Positions 15,940 to 25,416 of a stretch of 64,000 nucleotides of DNA are shown here, piece by piece. The translations under genes and the position numbers were made by a program. How positions within the stretch are numbered: position 1 is the first letter of the stretch; each line of letters begins with the position of its first letter. Source of the stretch: Acetobacterium wieringae (lineage in GTDB: Bacteria > Bacillota > Clostridia > Eubacteriales > Eubacteriaceae). The DNA lies in the NCBI RefSeq assembly GCF_001766835.1, contig NZ_LKEU01000014.1, positions 1-64,000 of the forward strand, given 5' to 3'. The notes under the pieces were generated by a model. That model had not been told where the DNA came from and ran no database searches. It saw only the letters and a program-made list of their open reading frames with translations.

Positions 15940-17145
15940 ATGTCGAAAAAGATAAACTTAATTGCCACAGTGGCTTTTGGAATCGAAAGTGTGGTAAAGG
16001 ACGAAATAAAAAAACTGGGCTACGAGGTAACTGAAGTGGAAAACGGAAAAATCCGTTATTCCGGGCCTCTGGAAGCGATTCCCCGGTCAAATCTCTGGCT
16101 CCGTTGTGCTGATCGGGTGCTGTTGGAGATTGGCCGTTTTAAGGCCGAAACCTTTGATGAACTGTTTGAGAAAACAAAGGCATTGCCCTGGGAAAACTGG
16201 ATCCCGGTTGACGGCGAATTTCCGGCGGCTAAAATTACCAGTGTTAAATCAACGCTGTTTAGTAAATCGGACGGACAGCGAATTGTCAAAAAAGCCGTGG
16301 TGGAACGCTTAAGATCTAAATATCAGGTCGATTGGTTTGATGAGAATGGCGGAAAGTATCCGATTCATATTCAAATTCTTAAAGATGAAGTCACCCTTTC
16401 CATCGATACCAGTGGCTCTGGTCTTAATAAGCGGGGGTACCGCCAATATGGCAATGAGGCGCCGCTAAAAGAAACCATTTCTGCGGCGCTGGTTTATCTA
16501 TCCCGGTGGCGACCAGATCGAGTTTTTCTCGATCCTCTTTGTGGATCCGGAACGATTGTCATTGAAGCGGCGCTGATCGGTAAAAATATTGCCCCGGGGC
16601 TGAAACGGGATTTTGTCTCTGAAACCTGGGACGCCATTCCGCCGGAATTGTGGGAACAGGCTCGTCAGGAAGCCCGGGATGCCATCAATGACAAAGAATT
16701 TTTGTTGCTGGGATCCGATTGTGATGCCAATGCGCTAAAACAAGCCCGGACGAATGCAGAATTGGCTGGCGTTTCAGATTTGGTCGCTTTTCAAAAACTG
16801 CCGGTTCAGTCGGTATCCACCAAGAAAAAATATGGGGTCATTATCACCAATCCGCCCTATGGTGAGCGAATCGGCGAAGAAAAAGAAATTCAACGCCTCT
16901 ATCGGGATATGGGTAAGGTCTTTCACAGTCTGGATAGTTGGTCTTATTTTATTATTACCGGTTATGAAAAGTTTGAGAAATATTTTGGCGAAGTGGCAAC
17001 CAAGAATCGCAAGCTTTATAATGGCGACATTAAGACCTACTATTATCAGTATTATGGACCACTGCCGCCACGAAAACGAAACTCTGTCGATGAAGCCCAA
17101 AATATGAATGCAGAAACTGAAATAAACACACAAGCCGATAAATAA
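15940..17145 (+). CDS. THUMP-domain class I RNA methyltransferase (RlmL/YpsC-like)
   Basis: A 401-aa SAM-dependent RNA methyltransferase. An N-terminal THUMP RNA-binding domain (about 45-155) precedes a Rossmann methyltransferase domain with the SAM loop DPLCGSGT (198-205) and the catalytic motif NPPY (304-307), which marks N-methylation of a base amino group. Closest in architecture to RlmL (23S rRNA m2G2445) and Bacillus YpsC; the exact target is inferred. Follows AAAGGAAAAA. Upstream of rlmB, so this stretch carries two rRNA methyltransferases in a row. Confidence 0.9.
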   Translation: MSKKINLIATVAFGIESVVKDEIKKLGYEVTEVENGKIRYSGPLEAIPRSNLWLRCADRVLLEIGRFKAETFDELFEKTKALPWENWIPVDGEFPAAKITSVKSTLFSKSDGQRIVKKAVVERLRSKYQVDWFDENGGKYPIHIQILKDEVTLSIDTSGSGLNKRGYRQYGNEAPLKETISAALVYLSRWRPDRVFLDPLCGSGTIVIEAALIGKNIAPGLKRDFVSETWDAIPPELWEQARQEARDAINDKEFLLLGSDCDANALKQARTNAELAGVSDLVAFQKLPVQSVSTKKKYGVIITNPPYGERIGEEKEIQRLYRDMGKVFHSLDSWSYFIITGYEKFEKYFGEVATKNRKLYNGDIKTYYYQYYGPLPPRKRNSVDEAQNMNAETEINTQADK

Positions 17146-17212
17146 ACGAAATAATGCAAGAATCGGTTTATCGAGAAATAAATTGAATTAAAATAAAAGA
17201 ATAGGTGAAAAG

Positions 17213-18199
17213 ATGAAACGAGTATCAAATAGTCGCTCAAATAGCAGCAAGACCAGTGACAAGCCCCGAGGGAAAAGAAATGACCAGGCGGCAAATGGGG
17301 ATAAACGGCCCCGCAAGTTTGAAGAACGTGGGGAAAAGGACGATAAAAAACCACGGAAATTTGACAGCAGAGGGCCAAAAGAGGAGCGTGGGCCCCGTCG
17401 TTTTGATGACCGGCGACCAGCACGTAAGTTTGATGGACATAACCGGGACGATGATGGCGTAACCGCAGAAACCTTTATTGTTGTCGGGAAAAATCCGGTG
17501 ATGGAAGCACTTCGTTCCGGTCAGGAGATCGATAAATTATTGATTTTAAAAGACAACACCGATCATGTTCTTAAAAAGATTACCGATGCAGCGAAAAAAC
17601 AGAATATCATTATTCATTCGGTCGAAAAAGCCAGACTGGAGTATCTGGCTGATGGTCAGGTACATCAGGGGATTGTGGCGTTGATGGCGCCATTTCCCTA
17701 TAGTAATCTTCAGGATATCTTAAATCATGCCAAAAGCAAGGGTCGAGACCCCTTTATCGTTATTCTCGATCATCTGACGGATCCCCATAACTTGGGGGCG
17801 ATAATACGGAGTGCCAATATTTGTGGGGCTGACGGCGTCATCATTCCCAATCGCCGCTCGGCTTCGCTAACAGCGGTTTCGGTAAAGGCTTCATCTGGAG
17901 CAGTATCCCATACCCCGATTGTTAAGGTGACAAATTTAAGTCAGACAATTGATGACCTTAAGAAAAAAGGGTTCTGGATCATGTCGACGGATATGAAAGG
18001 GAATCCCTATTATAAAGCCGATTACAAGGGGTCATTGGCCATTGTTATTGGTAACGAGGGGAGTGGAATCAGCGAGAAGATCAAAAAGCAATGCGATTTT
18101 TCAGTATCGATTCCCGTACATGGCGAGATTGAATCCTTTAATGCATCAGCAGCAGCAGCGATCATTTTTGCAGAGGCTGCCAAACAGCGATTTCAATGA
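17213..18199 (+). CDS. rlmB: TrmH-family 2'-O-ribose methyltransferase (RlmB)
   Basis: SPOUT methyltransferase that 2'-O-methylates 23S rRNA (G2251 in E. coli). The TrmH body includes a substrate-binding domain (about 86-160) and SPOUT motifs DPHNLGAIIRSA (190-201), IGNEGSGIS (279-287) and IPVHGEIESFNASAA (300-314). Residues 1-82 are a basic low-complexity extension with four repeats of a PRKF-x-x-RG type unit, probably disordered RNA-binding sequence. The gene overlaps yacP by 4 nt (ATGA). The order rlmB-yacP-sigH is the standard Firmicutes arrangement. Confidence 0.92.
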   Translation: MKRVSNSRSNSSKTSDKPRGKRNDQAANGDKRPRKFEERGEKDDKKPRKFDSRGPKEERGPRRFDDRRPARKFDGHNRDDDGVTAETFIVVGKNPVMEALRSGQEIDKLLILKDNTDHVLKKITDAAKKQNIIIHSVEKARLEYLADGQVHQGIVALMAPFPYSNLQDILNHAKSKGRDPFIVILDHLTDPHNLGAIIRSANICGADGVIIPNRRSASLTAVSVKASSGAVSHTPIVKVTNLSQTIDDLKKKGFWIMSTDMKGNPYYKADYKGSLAIVIGNEGSGISEKIKKQCDFSVSIPVHGEIESFNASAAAAIIFAEAAKQRFQ

Positions 18200-18708
18200 A
18201 AACCATATTAATTGTGGATGGTTATAATGTCATTCATGGTTCAGATGATTTAAAACGTCTTTCAGAAATTCAGTTGGAAGAAGCCAGGCTAAAGTTGATC
18301 GATGATTTAAATGGCTACAGCGGATTTAAAGGATGGGAAACCATCCTTGTTTTCGATGCCTATCAGCAACAATCATTGGAAAAACGGGAAGAAGTCCATG
18401 GCCGGATCAAAGTAGTGTTTACCGAAAAGAATAAAACCGCCGACAGCTATATTGAAAAGCTTGTCTATAGCCTCCCGAAAGCTTATAACGTTCGGGTGGT
18501 AACGTCAGATTTTACCCTTCAGCAAATGGTCATGGCCAACGGCGCCGAGCGGGTTCCAGTGCGGGAGTTGATCCAGGATATGGAAGCGTCGTTGAAGAAT
18601 TTTCGGGATGATAAGAGAAAAAGCGTCCCGAAACAGGGTCTTAAGCTCAGTGATTTTTTGGATGAAGAAACCCTGGATCAATTTAACAAAATGCGTGTTA
18701 AAGAATAA
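18196..18708 (+). CDS. yacP: NYN-domain ribonuclease YacP (Rae1-like)
   Basis: A 170-aa PIN-like/NYN nuclease. The N-terminal ILIVDGYNVIHG carries the first catalytic Asp, VFDAY the second, ADSYIEKLV a third acidic site and VVTSDFTLQ the last, as in Bacillus Rae1, a ribosome-associated mRNA endonuclease. Start overlaps the rlmB stop (ATGA), so translation is coupled. sigH follows after 12 nt. Confidence 0.9.
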   Translation: MKTILIVDGYNVIHGSDDLKRLSEIQLEEARLKLIDDLNGYSGFKGWETILVFDAYQQQSLEKREEVHGRIKVVFTEKNKTADSYIEKLVYSLPKAYNVRVVTSDFTLQQMVMANGAERVPVRELIQDMEASLKNFRDDKRKSVPKQGLKLSDFLDEETLDQFNKMRVKE

Positions 18709-18720
18709 TGTGAGGAAAAG

Positions 18721-19329
18721 ATGGTTAAGCTAAGCAATGATAAACTAGCGGAATCGGAAATCGTCAGGCGTGCCCAGCAGGGGGACAAAGAGGCAGAGGA
18801 GTATCTTCTGGAAAAATATCGAAAAAATGTCCTGATCCGAGCCCGTTCTTATTATCTGGTTGGCGGGGATCATGAGGATTTGATTCAGGAAGGGATGATT
18901 GGGTTACTAAAGGCTATATGGGACTTTCGCCCTGATCGGGAGACACAATTTGCAACTTTTGCCAATCTTTGTATCGAACGCCAAATTCAAACAGCGATCA
19001 GCTCGGCGAATCGTCAGAAACATATGCCACTTAACAATTCGGTATCAATTTATGCGGCTGTTTCGGAAGAAGACCCTGGAAATACGATTTTTGACCGATT
19101 GGCAGCTAAAAAAAGTGTGGAGCCGGGAGTAAAATTAATTAAAGAAGAAGAATTGGAACAGCTGATGATTGATGTTAAACGGGAATTGTCCAGCTTTGAG
19201 AAAAAAGTTCTGGCACTTTATATCCAGGGGGCCTCCTATTATGAGATTTCCAGAATATTAGCGTGTGGAAATAAATCGGTGGACAATGCCTTGCAGCGCA
19301 TTCGAAAAAAAATCGGTAAAAAGATTTAA
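18721..19329 (+). CDS. sigH: RNA polymerase sigma-H factor
   Basis: A 202-aa sigma-70 family factor. Region 2 includes DLIQEGMIGLLKAIWDFRP (about 56-74) and FATFANLCIERQI, and region 4 is a helix-turn-helix near YYEISRILACGNKSVDNALQRIRKK. Length and synteny match SigH/Spo0H, which in Bacillus drives entry to sporulation and competence. Follows GTGAGGAAAAG. Unlike in Bacillus, rpmG-secE-nusG do not follow; tRNA genes and tuf do. Confidence 0.92.
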   Translation: MVKLSNDKLAESEIVRRAQQGDKEAEEYLLEKYRKNVLIRARSYYLVGGDHEDLIQEGMIGLLKAIWDFRPDRETQFATFANLCIERQIQTAISSANRQKHMPLNNSVSIYAAVSEEDPGNTIFDRLAAKKSVEPGVKLIKEEELEQLMIDVKRELSSFEKKVLALYIQGASYYEISRILACGNKSVDNALQRIRKKIGKKI

Positions 19330-19336
19330 AAAACAG

Positions 19337-19365
19337 TTGACAAAAATGGCAAAACAAACTATTAT
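19337..19365 (+). promoter_or_regulatory. Promoter of tRNA-Tyr, tRNA-Thr and tuf
   Basis: TTGACA (19337-19342) and TATTAT (19360-19365) with a 17-nt spacer, 25 nt before tRNA-Tyr. No terminator is visible between the tRNAs and tuf. Confidence 0.85.
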
Positions 19366-19390
19366 AGAGAAGCTGAATTAATAAGCACGT

Positions 19391-19475
19391 GGGAGAATGC
19401 CCGAGTGGCTAAAGGGGGCGGACTGTAAATCCGTTGACGACGTCTACGATGGTTCGAATCCATCTTCTCCCACCA
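19391..19475 (+). tRNA. tRNA-Tyr (GTA), copy 2
   Basis: Identical over all 85 nt to 695-779. Encoded CCA. Confidence 0.95.
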
Positions 19476-19486
19476 CTTTATTATAA

Positions 19487-19562
19487 GCCCTCATAGCTCA
19501 GTAGGTAGAGCACCACCATGGTAAGGTGGGGGTCTCCGGTTCAAATCCGGATGAGGGCTCCA
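19487..19562 (+). tRNA. tRNA-Thr (GGT)
   Basis: Acceptor GCCCTCA pairing TGAGGGC, anticodon loop ATGGTAA (GGT) and encoded CCA. Complements the TGT isoacceptor at 598. Confidence 0.95.
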
Positions 19563-19632
19563 TTTTTATATCATAAATTAAATTTGACATAGTGGTTAAA
19601 CGATAATATTTAGATTTATAAGGAGAATACAA

Positions 19633-20826
19633 ATGGCAAAGTCAAAATTTGAAAGAAATAAGCCCCACGTAAATGTTGGAACAATTGGTCACGTTGACCA
19701 CGGTAAAACGACATTAACAGCGGCCATCACATCTGTATTAAACAAACGTTTTGGAACCGGTGAAGCCGTAGCATTCGAAAACATCGATAAAGCCCCAGAA
19801 GAAAGAGAACGTGGAATCACTATTTCCACCGCTCACGTTGAATATGAAACAGCGAACCGTCATTACGCCCACGTTGACTGCCCAGGCCATGCCGATTATG
19901 TTAAGAACATGATCACTGGTGCTGCCCAAATGGATGGTGCCATCCTGGTTGTTAGTGCGGCTGATGGTCCAATGCCACAGACCCGTGAACATATCCTGTT
20001 AAGCCGTCAGGTAGGCGTGCCTTATATCGTTGTTTTCTTAAACAAAGTTGATATGGTCGATGACGAAGAATTACTGGAATTAGTTGAAATGGAAGTTCGC
20101 GAACTGCTTGACGAATACGAATTCCCAGGTGATGATACCCCAATCATTCCCGGATCGGCATTACGTGCCTTAGAAGATCCAGACGGCGAATGGGGCGACA
20201 AAATTGTTGAACTGATGACTGCTGTTGACAACTGGATTCCAGATCCAGAACGTGATACCGACAAACCATTCCTGATGCCAGTGGAAGATGTTTTCTCAAT
20301 CACTGGTCGAGGAACTGTTGCAACCGGACGTATCGAACGTGGGGTTGTTAAAGTTGGTGAAGAAGTCGAAATCGTTGGTATCCACGACAGCCGAAAAACC
20401 GTTGTAACCGGAATCGAAATGTTCCGTAAATTACTGGACGAAGGTCGTTCTGGCGACAACGTTGGTGCATTACTGCGTGGTGTTGACCGTACTCAGATCG
20501 AACGTGGTCAGGTACTGGCTAAACCAGGCTCCATCAAACCACATACCCACTACATGTCAGAAGTCTATGTCTTAACCAAAGAAGAAGGTGGACGTCATAC
20601 CCCATTCTTCGATGGCTACCGTCCACAGTTCTACTTCAGAACAACCGACGTTACTGGTATCATCAAATTACCAGAAGGCGTTGAAATGGTAATGCCTGGC
20701 GATAACGTACAAATGGAAATCACTCTGATCACTCCAATTGCGATCGAAGAAGGTTTACGTTTTGCGATTCGTGAAGGTGGCCGTACTGTTGGTTCTGGTG
20801 TTGTTGCCAAAATGCTGGAAGACTAA
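19633..20826 (+). CDS. tuf: Elongation factor Tu
   Basis: A 397-aa GTPase that brings aminoacyl-tRNA to the ribosome. G1 GHVDHGKTT (18-26), effector region RGITI, G3 DCPGH, G4 NKVD, then two beta-barrel domains, full length. Follows AAGGAG. It shares a promoter with tRNA-Tyr and tRNA-Thr and is not next to rpsL-rpsG-fusA, where tuf usually sits. A tRNA-tufB arrangement is known in other bacteria. Confidence 0.98.
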   Translation: MAKSKFERNKPHVNVGTIGHVDHGKTTLTAAITSVLNKRFGTGEAVAFENIDKAPEERERGITISTAHVEYETANRHYAHVDCPGHADYVKNMITGAAQMDGAILVVSAADGPMPQTREHILLSRQVGVPYIVVFLNKVDMVDDEELLELVEMEVRELLDEYEFPGDDTPIIPGSALRALEDPDGEWGDKIVELMTAVDNWIPDPERDTDKPFLMPVEDVFSITGRGTVATGRIERGVVKVGEEVEIVGIHDSRKTVVTGIEMFRKLLDEGRSGDNVGALLRGVDRTQIERGQVLAKPGSIKPHTHYMSEVYVLTKEEGGRHTPFFDGYRPQFYFRTTDVTGIIKLPEGVEMVMPGDNVQMEITLITPIAIEEGLRFAIREGGRTVGSGVVAKMLED

Positions 20827-20931
20827 TAGCCTAAAAACAGAGCAAATACAGATTTTTAAAGAAATGTCCGTTTGGATATGATTCTTGAAAAATCAGTAAC
20901 CCATATAAAAAATAATCTATATAAAAATTCA

Positions 20932-20958
20932 ACCGTCCTTTTCAGGGCGGTTTTTTTA
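20932..20958 (+). terminator. Terminator of tuf
   Basis: ACCGtCC-ttttca-GGgCGGT hairpin followed by seven T. Confidence 0.88.
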
Positions 20959-21050
20959 TTTGGATATTGTTAAAATTATAAGTTAGTGATAAAATAATGA
21001 CTTAAACAAAATAATAAATTAATAGCAATAAGTAGCATCGATAAGTTGAA

Positions 21051-21067
21051 AATTGCTGGCAGCAATT
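21051..21067. promoter_or_regulatory. Perfect dyad just upstream of degV
   Basis: AATTGCTG-G-CAGCAATT, 8-bp arms around one base, ending 15 nt before the degV start and overlapping the approach to its ribosome binding site. It could be an operator or an RNA hairpin. Confidence 0.45.
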
Positions 21068-21082
21068 GGAAAGAAGTGAAAA

Positions 21083-21964
21083 ATGATAAGACTCTTAGTG
21101 GACAGTATGTGCGATCTGCCAAAAGATTTTGTAAATCATCCCAACTTGGATATGGTTTCGTTAAATGTAATTATTGAAGGCGTGGCTTATCGGGATAAAC
21201 GGGAAATTGATTTGGATGGCATGAACAAATTTATGGCCCGGGGAATCGTGCCAACCACATCCCAGGTGAATCCGGGGGACTTCCTGGAATACTTTGAAGA
21301 TTGTGCTAAGAATAATGTGGAATGTCTGTATCTGGCTTTTACCTCTAAACTATCGGGGAGTTATGAGACGTCGCGTCTTATTCTAAAAGAAGTGAAGGAA
21401 AAATATCCCGCTTTCAACTGTCAAATTGTTGACAGTCTCCACAGTGGCGGAAGCATTGGCCTGATTGCGGTGGAGTTGTTGAAATTGATCGACCAGGGCA
21501 AAGATCTGGACTATCTGGCAGATGCGGCAAAAAAAATGATTCCGCATGCGCATTTCTATTTTAGCATTGAAGATCTTAACTGGCTTTATATGGGCGGGCG
21601 GGTATCCAAGGGTACGGCTGTCGTTGGGGGGTTCCTGAAAATTCATCCGATCGTTTCAGTGGAAGAAGGGGAATTGAAGATCATTGGCAAATCCCGGGGG
21701 CCTAAGAAAGCGCAAAAGACAATTATTGATAAAACGGCTGAAAACATTGCTGGTTATCTGGATCAACACGTTGGCATTGCATTTAATGGCTCGATGAAGC
21801 CGGTGGAGGAGTACGATGCAGCGCTTCGTTTAATGGGTGTTAAACATATTGAACCAGTCCCGATCGGATGTGTGTTGGCTGCTCATTTGGGACTTCAGGG
21901 GACAGGGATTTATTTTTTTGACACGGCGCCGGAGACGATTTTGGAGCAAACGAAAAATAATTGA
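21083..21964 (+). CDS. DegV-family fatty-acid-binding protein
   Basis: A 293-aa cytosolic protein of the DegV family, which binds a single fatty acid. Homologues such as FakB supply the fatty acid kinase FakA. The N-terminal VDSMCDLP and the TSQVNPGDF, FTSKLSGSYETS, IVDSLHSGGSIG and GGRVSKG segments are family hallmarks. FakA is not adjacent. Lies between tuf and the S10 operon with its own terminator. Confidence 0.9.
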   Translation: MIRLLVDSMCDLPKDFVNHPNLDMVSLNVIIEGVAYRDKREIDLDGMNKFMARGIVPTTSQVNPGDFLEYFEDCAKNNVECLYLAFTSKLSGSYETSRLILKEVKEKYPAFNCQIVDSLHSGGSIGLIAVELLKLIDQGKDLDYLADAAKKMIPHAHFYFSIEDLNWLYMGGRVSKGTAVVGGFLKIHPIVSVEEGELKIIGKSRGPKKAQKTIIDKTAENIAGYLDQHVGIAFNGSMKPVEEYDAALRLMGVKHIEPVPIGCVLAAHLGLQGTGIYFFDTAPETILEQTKNN

Positions 21965-21983
21965 AAAATCTTGTAAAATATGA

Positions 21984-22010
21984 AAAAACGCTTGCCAAAG
22001 GCGTTTTTTT
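21984..22010 (+). terminator. Terminator of degV, overlapping the S10 promoter
   Basis: AAAAAACGC ... GCGTTTTTT hairpin. The -35 box of the next promoter lies inside its loop and the T-run forms the spacer. Confidence 0.75.
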
Positions 22011-22020
22011 CTTGTATAAT
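21992..22020 (+). promoter_or_regulatory. Promoter of the S10 operon
   Basis: TTGCCA (21992-21997) and TATAAT (22015-22020) with a 17-nt spacer, embedded in the degV terminator. Predicted start near 22027. Confidence 0.8.
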
Positions 22021-22026
22021 GTGAAA

Positions 22027-22235
22027 GGTTGACACTCTGCGATGAAGTGAGAGGTTGCTGTCGCCTTAGGCAGGTTTTTCCCATGGAGTATGTCACGATC
22101 TTAGAATCGGACGACAACCACTTAAATCATCTGATTTTTGCAAAATGATCCGTCATTTTGCTAAAAAAATAATGATGAAACACCCGGATGGGTTGACGAG
22201 TGGTTGGAGTACCTAAATGACGAGTAAAAATTGAT
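22027..22235 (+). promoter_or_regulatory. Structured leader of the S10 operon (candidate r-protein autoregulatory RNA)
   Basis: An untranslated leader of about 228 nt precedes rpsJ. Visible helices: TGACACTC (22030-22037) with GAG-TA-TGTCA (22086-22095); AAGT/GGTTG (22045-22057) with CAACC/ACTT (22115-22123); and a strong hairpin GCAAAATGA-TCCG-TCATTTTGC (22140-22161). The first two helices cross, so they are either a pseudoknot or alternative folds. S10 leaders bound by L4 are known in bacteria. Assignment to that class is inference. Confidence 0.55.
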
Positions 22236-22254
22236 AAGGAGGTAAAATTTAGGT

Positions 22255-22563
22255 ATGGCAAAACAAAAAATTAGAATCAGATTAAAAGCGTTTGATCACA
22301 AACTGTTGGATCAATCCGCTGAACGAATTGTGGAAACAGCAAAGAGAACAGGTGCGAGCGTTTCTGGCCCGGTGCCACTGCCAACAGACAAAGAAATCAT
22401 TACAATTCTGCGAGCAGTACACAAGTATAAGGATTCCAGAGAGCAATTTGAAATGCGTACTCACAAACGGTTGATTGACATTTTAAACCCAACACCAAAA
22501 ACCGTAGACGCATTAATGCGATTGAACTTACCAGCAGGCGTTGATATAGAAATCAAACTATAA
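22255..22563 (+). CDS. rpsJ: 30S ribosomal protein S10
   Basis: 102 aa, full length for S10 (head of the 30S subunit; also NusE in antitermination). Begins [19 protein letters not shown] and holds the family's KRTGA and THKRLIDI segments. AAGGAGGT lies about 11 nt before the ATG, slightly long spacing. First gene of the S10 run behind a structured leader. Confidence 0.98.
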   Translation: MAKQKIRIRLKAFDHKLLDQSAERIVETAKRTGASVSGPVPLPTDKEIITILRAVHKYKDSREQFEMRTHKRLIDILNPTPKTVDALMRLNLPAGVDIEIKL

Positions 22564-22617
22564 GCCCCAATTGGTATTATGATTGCAAAGCAATCCAATG
22601 ATATTTAGGAGGAAATG

Positions 22618-23247
22618 ATGAAAAAAGCGATTATCGGACGAAAAATTGGAATGACCCAGATTTTCACAGAAAATGGAACAGTAATTCCAGTAACAGTAGT
22701 TGAAGCAGGGCCCTGCGTTGTGCTTCAAAAGAAAACCATCGAAACTGACGGATATGAAGCAGTGCAATTAGCATTTGGCGAAGTGAAAGAACGACGCATG
22801 ACAAAACCGCTAAAAGGTCACTATGACAAAAACAGTATCGAGTATAAAAAAGTAATCCGGGAATTCAAACTTGACGATTATGCAAGTTATGAAACCGGTC
22901 AATTAATTCAGGCTGATGTGTTTGAAGCTGGCGAACGTGTGGATATTTCAGGGACTTCAAAAGGTAAGGGATTCCAGGGGGTTATTAAACGACATAACCA
23001 ATCCCGGGGACCAATGGCCCATGGTTCTAAGTATCACCGTAGCCCAGGTTCCATGGGAGCATCTTCTTCGCCTTCACGAGTATTCAAAGGCAAGAAGCTT
23101 CCAGGCCAGATGGGGAACAAAAATGTAACTGCAGTTAATTTGGAAGTTGTTAAAGTCGATGCTGAAAACAATGTGCTCTTAATCAAGGGTGCGGTACCAG
23201 GCATTAGAGGAGCACTTATTACAATTAAAAGCAGTGTTAAAGCATAA
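22618..23247 (+). CDS. rplC: 50S ribosomal protein L3
   Basis: 209 aa, full length. Begins [16 protein letters not shown] and contains the [15 protein letters not shown] loop that reaches the peptidyl-transferase centre. Two ATGs lie in tandem; the second (22618) has 5-nt spacing to AGGAGG while the first has 2, so the second is chosen. Primary 23S-binding protein needed early in 50S assembly. Confidence 0.97.
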   Translation: MKKAIIGRKIGMTQIFTENGTVIPVTVVEAGPCVVLQKKTIETDGYEAVQLAFGEVKERRMTKPLKGHYDKNSIEYKKVIREFKLDDYASYETGQLIQADVFEAGERVDISGTSKGKGFQGVIKRHNQSRGPMAHGSKYHRSPGSMGASSSPSRVFKGKKLPGQMGNKNVTAVNLEVVKVDAENNVLLIKGAVPGIRGALITIKSSVKA

Positions 23248-23276
23248 AAAAATCAAGCCTGAAAGGAGGAAATCAA

Positions 23277-23897
23277 ATGCCTAAAATTGACGTTTTAGAT
23301 GTAAAAGGAAATGTTGTTGGTGATGTCGAATTAAGCGAAGGAATCTTCGGAATCGAACCCAACGAACATGTAGTACATGAAGTAGTGGTCGCACTGCTTG
23401 CAAATAGACGACAGGGAACACGTTCCGCCTTGACTCGATCAGAAGTCCGTGGCGGTGGTCGAAAACCCTGGAGACAAAAAGGAACAGGCCGGGCTCGAGC
23501 CGGTACCATCCGATCTCCATTGTGGAAGGGTGGCGGTGTGATCTTTGCACCAAAATCAAGAGATTACAGCAAAAAGGTTAACAAGAAAGTTAAAGCTTTA
23601 GCAATGAAATCTGTTTTCTCGGCAAAGGCTCAGGACAACGAACTGCGGGTTCTGAATCAATTGGTGATGGATGCTCCAAAAACCAAAGAAATGGTAGCGG
23701 TGCTGAACAATATCAACGCTCAAAAAGCCTTGATTGTACTGCCGGAAAACAACGAAGCGATTATCCGCTCCGCAAACAATATTCCTAAAGTTGCAACAAC
23801 GACAGTCAGTGAATTAAACGTATATGATATGTTGAAATATGACGTGTTGATCATGACTCAGGAAGCATTACAAAAAATTGAGGAGGTATACGCATAA
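23277..23897 (+). CDS. rplD: 50S ribosomal protein L4
   Basis: 206 aa with the exit-tunnel loop [21 protein letters not shown] near 60-80. In E. coli, L4 represses its own S10 operon through the leader, which makes the upstream leader here relevant. The stop overlaps the rplW start by one base (TAATG). Confidence 0.97.
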   Translation: MPKIDVLDVKGNVVGDVELSEGIFGIEPNEHVVHEVVVALLANRRQGTRSALTRSEVRGGGRKPWRQKGTGRARAGTIRSPLWKGGGVIFAPKSRDYSKKVNKKVKALAMKSVFSAKAQDNELRVLNQLVMDAPKTKEMVAVLNNINAQKALIVLPENNEAIIRSANNIPKVATTTVSELNVYDMLKYDVLIMTQEALQKIEEVYA

Positions 23898-24187
23898 TGA
23901 AAAATCCTCGCGATATTATTATCAAGCCAATTATTACCGAACGTAGTATGGCCGATGCCGAAGAAAAAAAATTCACATTTAAAGTGGATAAAAGAGCGAA
24001 TAAAATTGAAATCAAGAATGCAGTAGAAGTCATATTTGGTGTGCAAGTTGAAAAAGTAAGCACCATGAACATGAAGGGAAAACTGAAAAGAACCGGACGT
24101 TTCGTTGGTCGAAGATCAGATTGGAAAAAAGCAATCGTGAAATTGACACCCGGAAGTAAGGGTATCCAATTCTTCGAAGGCGTATAA
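23897..24187 (+). CDS. rplW: 50S ribosomal protein L23
   Basis: 96 aa, normal size. Contains [19 protein letters not shown] and the [12 protein letters not shown] segment typical of L23. It lies at the tunnel exit and docks SRP and trigger factor. Start codon overlaps the rplD stop, with GAGGTAT as ribosome binding site inside rplD. Confidence 0.97.
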   Translation: MKNPRDIIIKPIITERSMADAEEKKFTFKVDKRANKIEIKNAVEVIFGVQVEKVSTMNMKGKLKRTGRFVGRRSDWKKAIVKLTPGSKGIQFFEGV

Positions 24188-24242
24188 GCAAACAAACGAG
24201 ACTACAACCCGAGAAGCATACAAAAAAAGGAGGTAGCGATTA

Positions 24243-25076
24243 ATGGGTATTAGAAAGTATAAACCAACGTCCCCAGGACGTAGAAATATGAGTGTCAATA
24301 CATTCGAGGAAATTACCAAGCACGAGCCTGAGAAATCCTTATTGAAGCCACTTAAAAAACATGCTGGTCGTAATGCATATGGACGCATTACTGTTAGACA
24401 TCATGGTGGTGGAGCGAAACGAAAATACAGAATTATTGACTTCAAACGAAATAAAGACAATATTCCCGGAAAAATTGCCGGAATTGAATATGATCCAAAC
24501 AGAAGTTCAAATATAGCACTGGTTCACTATGCAGATGGTGAAAAACGTTATATTATTGCGCCACTTAAGTTAAAGGTTGGAGATGTTATTTTCTCTGGAC
24601 CGGAATCAGATATTACCATTGGTAACTGTCTGCCACTCAAAAACATTCCCGTTGGTACAACGGTTCACTGTGTTGAGTTAAAAACTGGAAAAGGCGCTCA
24701 AATGGTGCGTTCTGCCGGTGCCAGCGCTCAGCTGATGGCGAAAGAAGGAAACTACGCAACATTGCGATTGCCTTCAGGCGAAATGCGACTGGTTCGAATT
24801 GAATGTCGAGCTACCATTGGTCAAGTTGGAAATCTGGATCATCAGAATGTCCGGATTGGTAAAGCGGGTCGTACCCGACACATGGGGATCCGCCCAACCG
24901 TTCGTGGTTCGGTAATGAATCCCAATGACCATCCACACGGTGGTGGTGAAGGACGTGCCCCGATTGGACGTTCTGGCCCAGTTACACCATGGGGTAAACC
25001 AGCACTTGGTTATAAAACACGTAAGAAAAACAAGCCTTCCGATAAATATATCGTAAGAGCCCGAAACAAAAAATAA
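24243..25076 (+). CDS. rplB: 50S ribosomal protein L2
   Basis: 277 aa, full length. Carries the [12 protein letters not shown] core, the [10 protein letters not shown] and the C-terminal [20 protein letters not shown] loop with the conserved His of NDHPHGGG required for peptidyl transferase. Strong AGGAGGT site; 55 nt after rplW. Confidence 0.98.
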   Translation: MGIRKYKPTSPGRRNMSVNTFEEITKHEPEKSLLKPLKKHAGRNAYGRITVRHHGGGAKRKYRIIDFKRNKDNIPGKIAGIEYDPNRSSNIALVHYADGEKRYIIAPLKLKVGDVIFSGPESDITIGNCLPLKNIPVGTTVHCVELKTGKGAQMVRSAGASAQLMAKEGNYATLRLPSGEMRLVRIECRATIGQVGNLDHQNVRIGKAGRTRHMGIRPTVRGSVMNPNDHPHGGGEGRAPIGRSGPVTPWGKPALGYKTRKKNKPSDKYIVRARNKK

Positions 25077-25119
25077 GCACTCAACCATATAAGATAACGA
25101 ACCGAGAGGAGGTTGAATA

Positions 25120-25398
25120 ATGGGTAGATCACTTAAAAAAGGACCTTATGTTGACGAAAAGTTACTTAAACGTATCGAAGCAATGAACGAAAAAGGTGAA
25201 AAGAACGTGCTGAAGACCTGGTCAAGAAGCTCCACACTTTTCCCACAAATGGTAGGACACACCATCGCCGTACATGATGGCAGAAAACATGTTCCAGTTT
25301 ATGTTACCGAAGATATGGTAGGGCACAAACTTGGAGAGTTTGCACCGACCAGAACCTTTAGAGGTCATGCTGGAGAAAAGAAATCTAAATTAAGATAG
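25120..25398 (+). CDS. rpsS: 30S ribosomal protein S19
   Basis: 92 aa. Begins [16 protein letters not shown] and contains [21 protein letters not shown] and [12 protein letters not shown], all S19 hallmarks. Head protein of 30S near the A-site bridge. AGAGGAGG ribosome binding site. Confidence 0.98.
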   Translation: MGRSLKKGPYVDEKLLKRIEAMNEKGEKNVLKTWSRSSTLFPQMVGHTIAVHDGRKHVPVYVTEDMVGHKLGEFAPTRTFRGHAGEKKSKLR

Positions 25399-25416
25399 CC
25401 AGAAGGAGGTATACGA

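Noticed and set aside
20022..20459. Antisense reading frame in tuf
   Set aside because: It is a Ser-rich mirror of tuf codon use, without a ribosome binding site; typical shadow frame.
22134..22168. Terminator inside the S10 leader
   Set aside because: The hairpin is strong, but it is followed by an A-run rather than a T-run on the plus strand.
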